A stretch of 64,000 nt of DNA from Pontibacter ummariensis (GTDB lineage Bacteria; Bacteroidota; Bacteroidia; Cytophagales; Hymenobacteraceae), in contig NZ_FZOQ01000004.1 in assembly GCF_900188175.1 (NCBI RefSeq), positions 186,001-250,000 of the forward strand, given 5' to 3'. Under the pieces are notes generated by a model. The model was given only the letters and a program-made list of their open reading frames with translations. It was not told the origin of the DNA and searched no databases. A program made the translations under genes and the position numbers. Shown piece after piece: positions 60,839-64,000 of the stretch (its first letter is position 1; the number at the start of each line of letters is the position of its first letter).

Positions 60839-61567
60839 ATGCTTGCGATACTTAAAAAAGAATTCAATGGCTTCCTGAACTCGCTGATCGCCTATATTGT
60901 GATCAGTGTGTTTCTGGTGGCCGTTGGCATGTTCATGTGGGTGTTTCCGGAGAGCAGCGTGCTGGAGTACGGCTTTGCGGACATCCAGACCCTGTTTAAC
61001 ATGGCTCCCTGGCTGTTCCTGTTTCTGATCCCGGCCATTACCATGCGCACCTTTGCCGAGGAGAAGCGGGAGGGCACCATCGAGCTGTTGCTTACCAAGC
61101 CCATTACCGATCTGCAGCTGATCCTGGGCAAGTACTTTGCGGCCTTGCTGCTGGCTTTGTTTGCCCTCTTGCCCACGCTCGTCTACTACTATTCGGTCTA
61201 TGAGCTGGGGGCACCGCAGGGGAATGTGGACTCCGCTGCGGTGGTAGGGTCTTACCTTGGCCTGATGTTTCTGGCAGCAGTGTTCTGCGCCATTGGGGTG
61301 TTCTCCTCTTCTATCTCGGATAACCAGATCATTTCCTTTGTGATCGCGGTGTTCCTGTGCTACATCATCTACACAGGTTTCGACCTGATCGCCTCCATTC
61401 CGGTCTGGGGTGGTTATAACTACCTGATCAGCCAGTTAGGCATTTCCTATCACTATGCCGCCATCAGCAAGGGCTTGGTCGACTCACGCGACGTGCTGTA
61501 TTTCCTGAGCGTGATCGCCATTATGATCTTGTCTACTAAACTTGTGTTGAGGAGCAGAAAATGGTAA
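60839..61567 (+). CDS. gldF: Gliding motility ABC transporter permease GldF
   Basis: The 242-residue protein has six membrane helices and the start MLAILKKEFNGFLNSLIAYI, typical of ABC-2 permeases of the GldF type. The motif FAEEKREGTIELLLTKPITD, including the amphipathic E-x-x-x-GT-x-E-x-LL, is the coupling element conserved in the family. Its stop overlaps the start of gldG by seven bases. Partner ATPase is GldA encoded upstream. Confidence 0.92.
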   Translation: MLAILKKEFNGFLNSLIAYIVISVFLVAVGMFMWVFPESSVLEYGFADIQTLFNMAPWLFLFLIPAITMRTFAEEKREGTIELLLTKPITDLQLILGKYFAALLLALFALLPTLVYYYSVYELGAPQGNVDSAAVVGSYLGLMFLAAVFCAIGVFSSSISDNQIISFVIAVFLCYIIYTGFDLIASIPVWGGYNYLISQLGISYHYAAISKGLVDSRDVLYFLSVIAIMILSTKLVLRSRKW

Positions 61568-63249
61568 AAGAGCAAAACAAAAGCAAGCGCAGCGCTGATG
61601 TCCTCAAGTTTCTGGCCTGGGTTGTGGGCATCGTCTTACTGAACATTGTGGCGACCAACTACTTTTTCCGACTGGACCTAACCGAGGATAAACGCTATAC
61701 CATCGCCCCGGTGACCAAGCAAATGCTGGGCGGCCTGGAGAGCGAAGTAGTGGTGGACGTGTACCTGGAGGGAGACTTCCCGGCAGGCTTTAAGCGCCTG
61801 CAGCAATCGGTGCGCGAGACCTTAGACGAGTTCCGCATTTACGCAGATGGTAACCTGCGCTATAACTTCATCGACCCAAACGAGATCACAGACGAGAAGC
61901 AGCGGAAGGAGTTTATCACGACGCTTGCCCAAAAAGGCATTATGCCGACCAACCTGCATGCCACTGAGGATGGAAAGCAGGTAGAGCGCCTGGTGTTCCC
62001 GGGTGCCGTGGTGAAGTATAATGGCAAGGAAACCGCTGTAAGCCTGCTCAAGGGAAACCTGGCCGCCTCGCCGGACGAGCGCCTGAACCAGTCGGTGGAG
62101 GGAATCGAGTACGAGCTGGCCTCGGCTATTCGGAAGGTGGCCTTGCCGGAGAACAAGATCATCGGCTATATCACAGGGCAGGGCGAGTTGGAGATGCAGT
62201 ATGCGACAGATCTGCTGGGGTCGCTGCAGGAGTACTACCGTGTGGCCATGGGCGACCTGGATCAGATCCCAACCCTCAAGGACCTCGACCTGATCATCGT
62301 CGCCAAGCCTACTTCCGAGTTCTCTGAGGCAGACAAGTACAAGATCGACCAGTTTATCATGCAGGGGGGCAAGGCTGTGTTCTTTGTCGATCCGCTGAAC
62401 GCCAACCTGGACAGTGCGGCGGCAGGGACGTTCGCCCTGCCTTATAACCTGAACCTGGATGATCTCTTCTTCCGCTACGGCGCGCGCCTGAACCCAACCC
62501 TGATCATGGACCTGAACTCCGGCTTTATCCCGGTAGTGACGGGTTACCTGGGCGACCGGCCACAGACGGAGATGATCAATTGGCGCTTTTACCCGCTGCT
62601 GAACACCTTCAGCAAGCACCCGATCACCCGTAACCTGGATGCCGTTTACTCTAAGTTTGTGAGCACTATCGATACGGTGAAGGCGGAGGGGATCCGGAAA
62701 ACGCCCCTGCTCTTTACTTCCAGGTACTCCCGCATACTGGAGCCTCCCGTGCCGATCACGTTGGAAGAGGCGCGCATGGAGGTGAACCCGGAGCAGTTCC
62801 AGGCAGGCCCGCAACCGGTAGGATACCTCCTGGAAGGAAGCTTCCCGTCTTTGTTCCGCAATCGCCGGGCACCAGAGGGGGTGCAGGATACGGAGGTAAT
62901 AGAGGAAGGGGTACCTACTAAAATTGCCGTCTTCTCGGATGGGGACCTGGTACGCAACGATATTAATTCCCGTACCGGGCAGCCGTACGAACTGGGCTTC
63001 GACCGCTTTAACAACGTCACCTTTGCCAACCGTGAGCTGGCACTGAACACGATACACTACCTGTTGGATTCCGAAGGTCTGATCAATGTACGGGCGAAGG
63101 AGATCGAGCTGCGGCCCCTGGATAAGGTGCGCGTGAAGGAGGAAAAGACTTACTGGCAAATGCTCAATTTAGTAGCGCCGATTGTACTGTTGGGGCTGTT
63201 TGGCGTAACACGTTTTTACCTGCGGAAACGCAGGTATGAGCGTTTCTAA
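61561..63249 (+). CDS. gldG: Gliding motility ABC transporter component GldG
   Basis: The 562-residue protein has one membrane helix near the N-terminus (KFLAWVVGIVLLNIVATNYF), a large extracytoplasmic domain (about 40-520) of the ABC_transp_aux type (QGELEMQYATDLLGSLQEYY, VFFVDPLNANLD), and a second helix at the C-terminus (LVAPIVLLGLFGVTRFYL). It overlaps gldF by seven bases, so the two are translationally coupled. Together with GldA and GldF it forms the transporter required for gliding in Flavobacterium. Whether this organism glides is not shown. Confidence 0.93.
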   Translation: MVKEQNKSKRSADVLKFLAWVVGIVLLNIVATNYFFRLDLTEDKRYTIAPVTKQMLGGLESEVVVDVYLEGDFPAGFKRLQQSVRETLDEFRIYADGNLRYNFIDPNEITDEKQRKEFITTLAQKGIMPTNLHATEDGKQVERLVFPGAVVKYNGKETAVSLLKGNLAASPDERLNQSVEGIEYELASAIRKVALPENKIIGYITGQGELEMQYATDLLGSLQEYYRVAMGDLDQIPTLKDLDLIIVAKPTSEFSEADKYKIDQFIMQGGKAVFFVDPLNANLDSAAAGTFALPYNLNLDDLFFRYGARLNPTLIMDLNSGFIPVVTGYLGDRPQTEMINWRFYPLLNTFSKHPITRNLDAVYSKFVSTIDTVKAEGIRKTPLLFTSRYSRILEPPVPITLEEARMEVNPEQFQAGPQPVGYLLEGSFPSLFRNRRAPEGVQDTEVIEEGVPTKIAVFSDGDLVRNDINSRTGQPYELGFDRFNNVTFANRELALNTIHYLLDSEGLINVRAKEIELRPLDKVRVKEEKTYWQMLNLVAPIVLLGLFGVTRFYLRKRRYERF

Positions 63250-63322
63250 ATTTATCCCCCTATGACACAGCGAGACAGGAAAAAGGACTTGTAAAAGGGG
63301 TAGGACAAATGGGAAATATTTA

Positions 63323-63330
63323 TAACTTTG
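63323..63330 (+). promoter_or_regulatory. -7-like box upstream of dnaN
   Basis: TAACTTTG fits TAnnTTTG and lies about 150 bases before the dnaN ATG, in the 231-base gap after gldG. No TTG stands at 19-21 bases upstream, so this is a weak prediction. Confidence 0.35.
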
Positions 63331-63480
63331 TCCTAATATAAGTAAGAAGACGGGAAATTTAGCTTTTTTCATTGTACCTGCTCCCTACCATACAGGCAGA
63401 AGAGCCGGCTACCGGGAGCAGCTTCCTGTCTTTTGTGTCTTGCTACTTGTGTCGCTTTCCTTAACATCATAGGTCATATA

Positions 63481-64000
63481 ATGAAATTTATCGTCTCTTC
63501 ATCTGCGCTACTGAAGCAGTTATCCAGCATAAACGGGGTAGTCACCAATAACCCGGTGGTGCCCATTTTGGAGAACTTCCTGTTCGAGATCAACAACAGT
63601 ACCCTCACCATCACAGCCAGTGACCTGGAGACTTCCATGATTACAGAGCTGCAGGTAGAGGCAAAGGAGAGCGGCCGTATTGCCGCCCCTGCCAAGATCT
63701 TGCTGGAGACTCTGAAGAACCTGCCAGACCAGCCGGTAACCTTTACCATTGATGAGGAAACGTATACGATCGAGATCAGCTCTTCAAACGGCCGTTATAA
63801 GCTGTCTGGGGAGAATGCGACTGACTTCCCGCGTGTACCAGTGGTACAGGGTGGCAGCGCCATCGAGATCCCTTCTAATGTGCTGGCAAGAGCTATTAAC
63901 AAGACCATCTTTGCGGTGAGCAACGATGAGCTCCGTCCGGCCATGACAGGTATTTTCGTGCAACTGCGCAGCAATAATGTGACGTTTGTAGCCACGGACG
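63481..64000 (+). CDS. dnaN: DNA polymerase III beta clamp, 5' part
   Basis: The ATG at 63481 starts MKFIVSSSALLKQLSSINGV and the frame is open to the window edge (173 codons). The sequence NNPVVPILENFLFEINNSTL and SDLETSMITELQVEAKESGR match the first domain of the sliding clamp, and VSNDELRPAMTGIFVQLRSN lies at the second-domain boundary. The clamp is a ring that holds polymerases on DNA. The gene is cut by the window edge at about half of its normal 370 residues. It follows gldG by 231 bases. Confidence 0.96.
   Translation, partial: MKFIVSSSALLKQLSSINGVVTNNPVVPILENFLFEINNSTLTITASDLETSMITELQVEAKESGRIAAPAKILLETLKNLPDQPVTFTIDEETYTIEISSSNGRYKLSGENATDFPRVPVVQGGSAIEIPSNVLARAINKTIFAVSNDELRPAMTGIFVQLRSNNVTFVATD

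Noticed and set aside
61822..63159. 445-residue open frame antisense to gldG
   Set aside because: Long antisense frames arise from GC-rich third codon positions. gldG is clearly real and the antisense product has no family likeness.
1..64000. CRISPR array or transposase
   Set aside because: No regularly spaced direct repeats with spacers and no IS transposase or terminal inverted repeats were seen.

Overview
The window looks like chromosomal DNA of a Bacteroidota bacterium, probably order Cytophagales and close to Pontibacter/Hymenobacter. The reasons are a gldA-gldF-gldG-dnaN block, several promoters of the Bacteroidota type (TTG, about 19 bases, TAnnTTTG), few Shine-Dalgarno sequences on chromosomal genes, a SusC-free but propeller-kinase-bearing gene complement, and protein families typical of that phylum (DUF2279, BT4734/VirE_N-like, ABC-2 permease fused to an M1 peptidase). 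The genus is an inference.

Region 1 (1-12,035) is a mobile element read entirely on the minus strand. From right to left it carries a tyrosine recombinase, an unknown 331-residue protein, an excisionase-like HTH protein, a VirE_N/primase-like protein overlapping a PriCT/RepA-like ATPase, two small proteins, then a terminase small subunit, a run of small proteins and a phage tape measure protein. No large terminase, portal or capsid gene lies between terS and the tape measure gene, which is unlike an ordinary tailed-phage order and raises the possibility of a satellite or rearranged prophage. A 16-bp direct repeat and a shared 9-bp operator-like box tie the two halves together.

Region 2 (12,232-38,123) is accessory chromosome: a two-TM cation channel, two tandem paralogous Kef-type cation/proton antiporters with a YnfA-family pseudogene between them, a universal stress protein, a propeller-type sensor kinase, a Tat-exported molybdenum hydroxylase (two subunits) with a TrpD2-like gene, a Crp-type regulator with a cupin, and then a cluster of membrane proteins, a winged-helix regulator and an ABC transporter whose permease is fused to an M1 peptidase. 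Three sites in this last cluster carry the same CTTTG-N5-CAAAG palindrome, so it looks like one small regulon.

Region 3 (38,124-47,066) holds an AT-rich, largely gene-free stretch, two PAS histidine kinases, a single-domain response regulator, a TolC-type outer membrane protein, tRNA-Glu and small conserved proteins. Region 4 (47,156-64,000) is core genome: rnpB, an Smr-domain protein, DUF2279, etfB-etfA, a bifunctional nuclease, a nucleoside transporter, mlaF-mlaE-like genes, two short-chain dehydrogenases flanking a TrpF-like protein, gldA-gldF-gldG, and the 5' part of dnaN.
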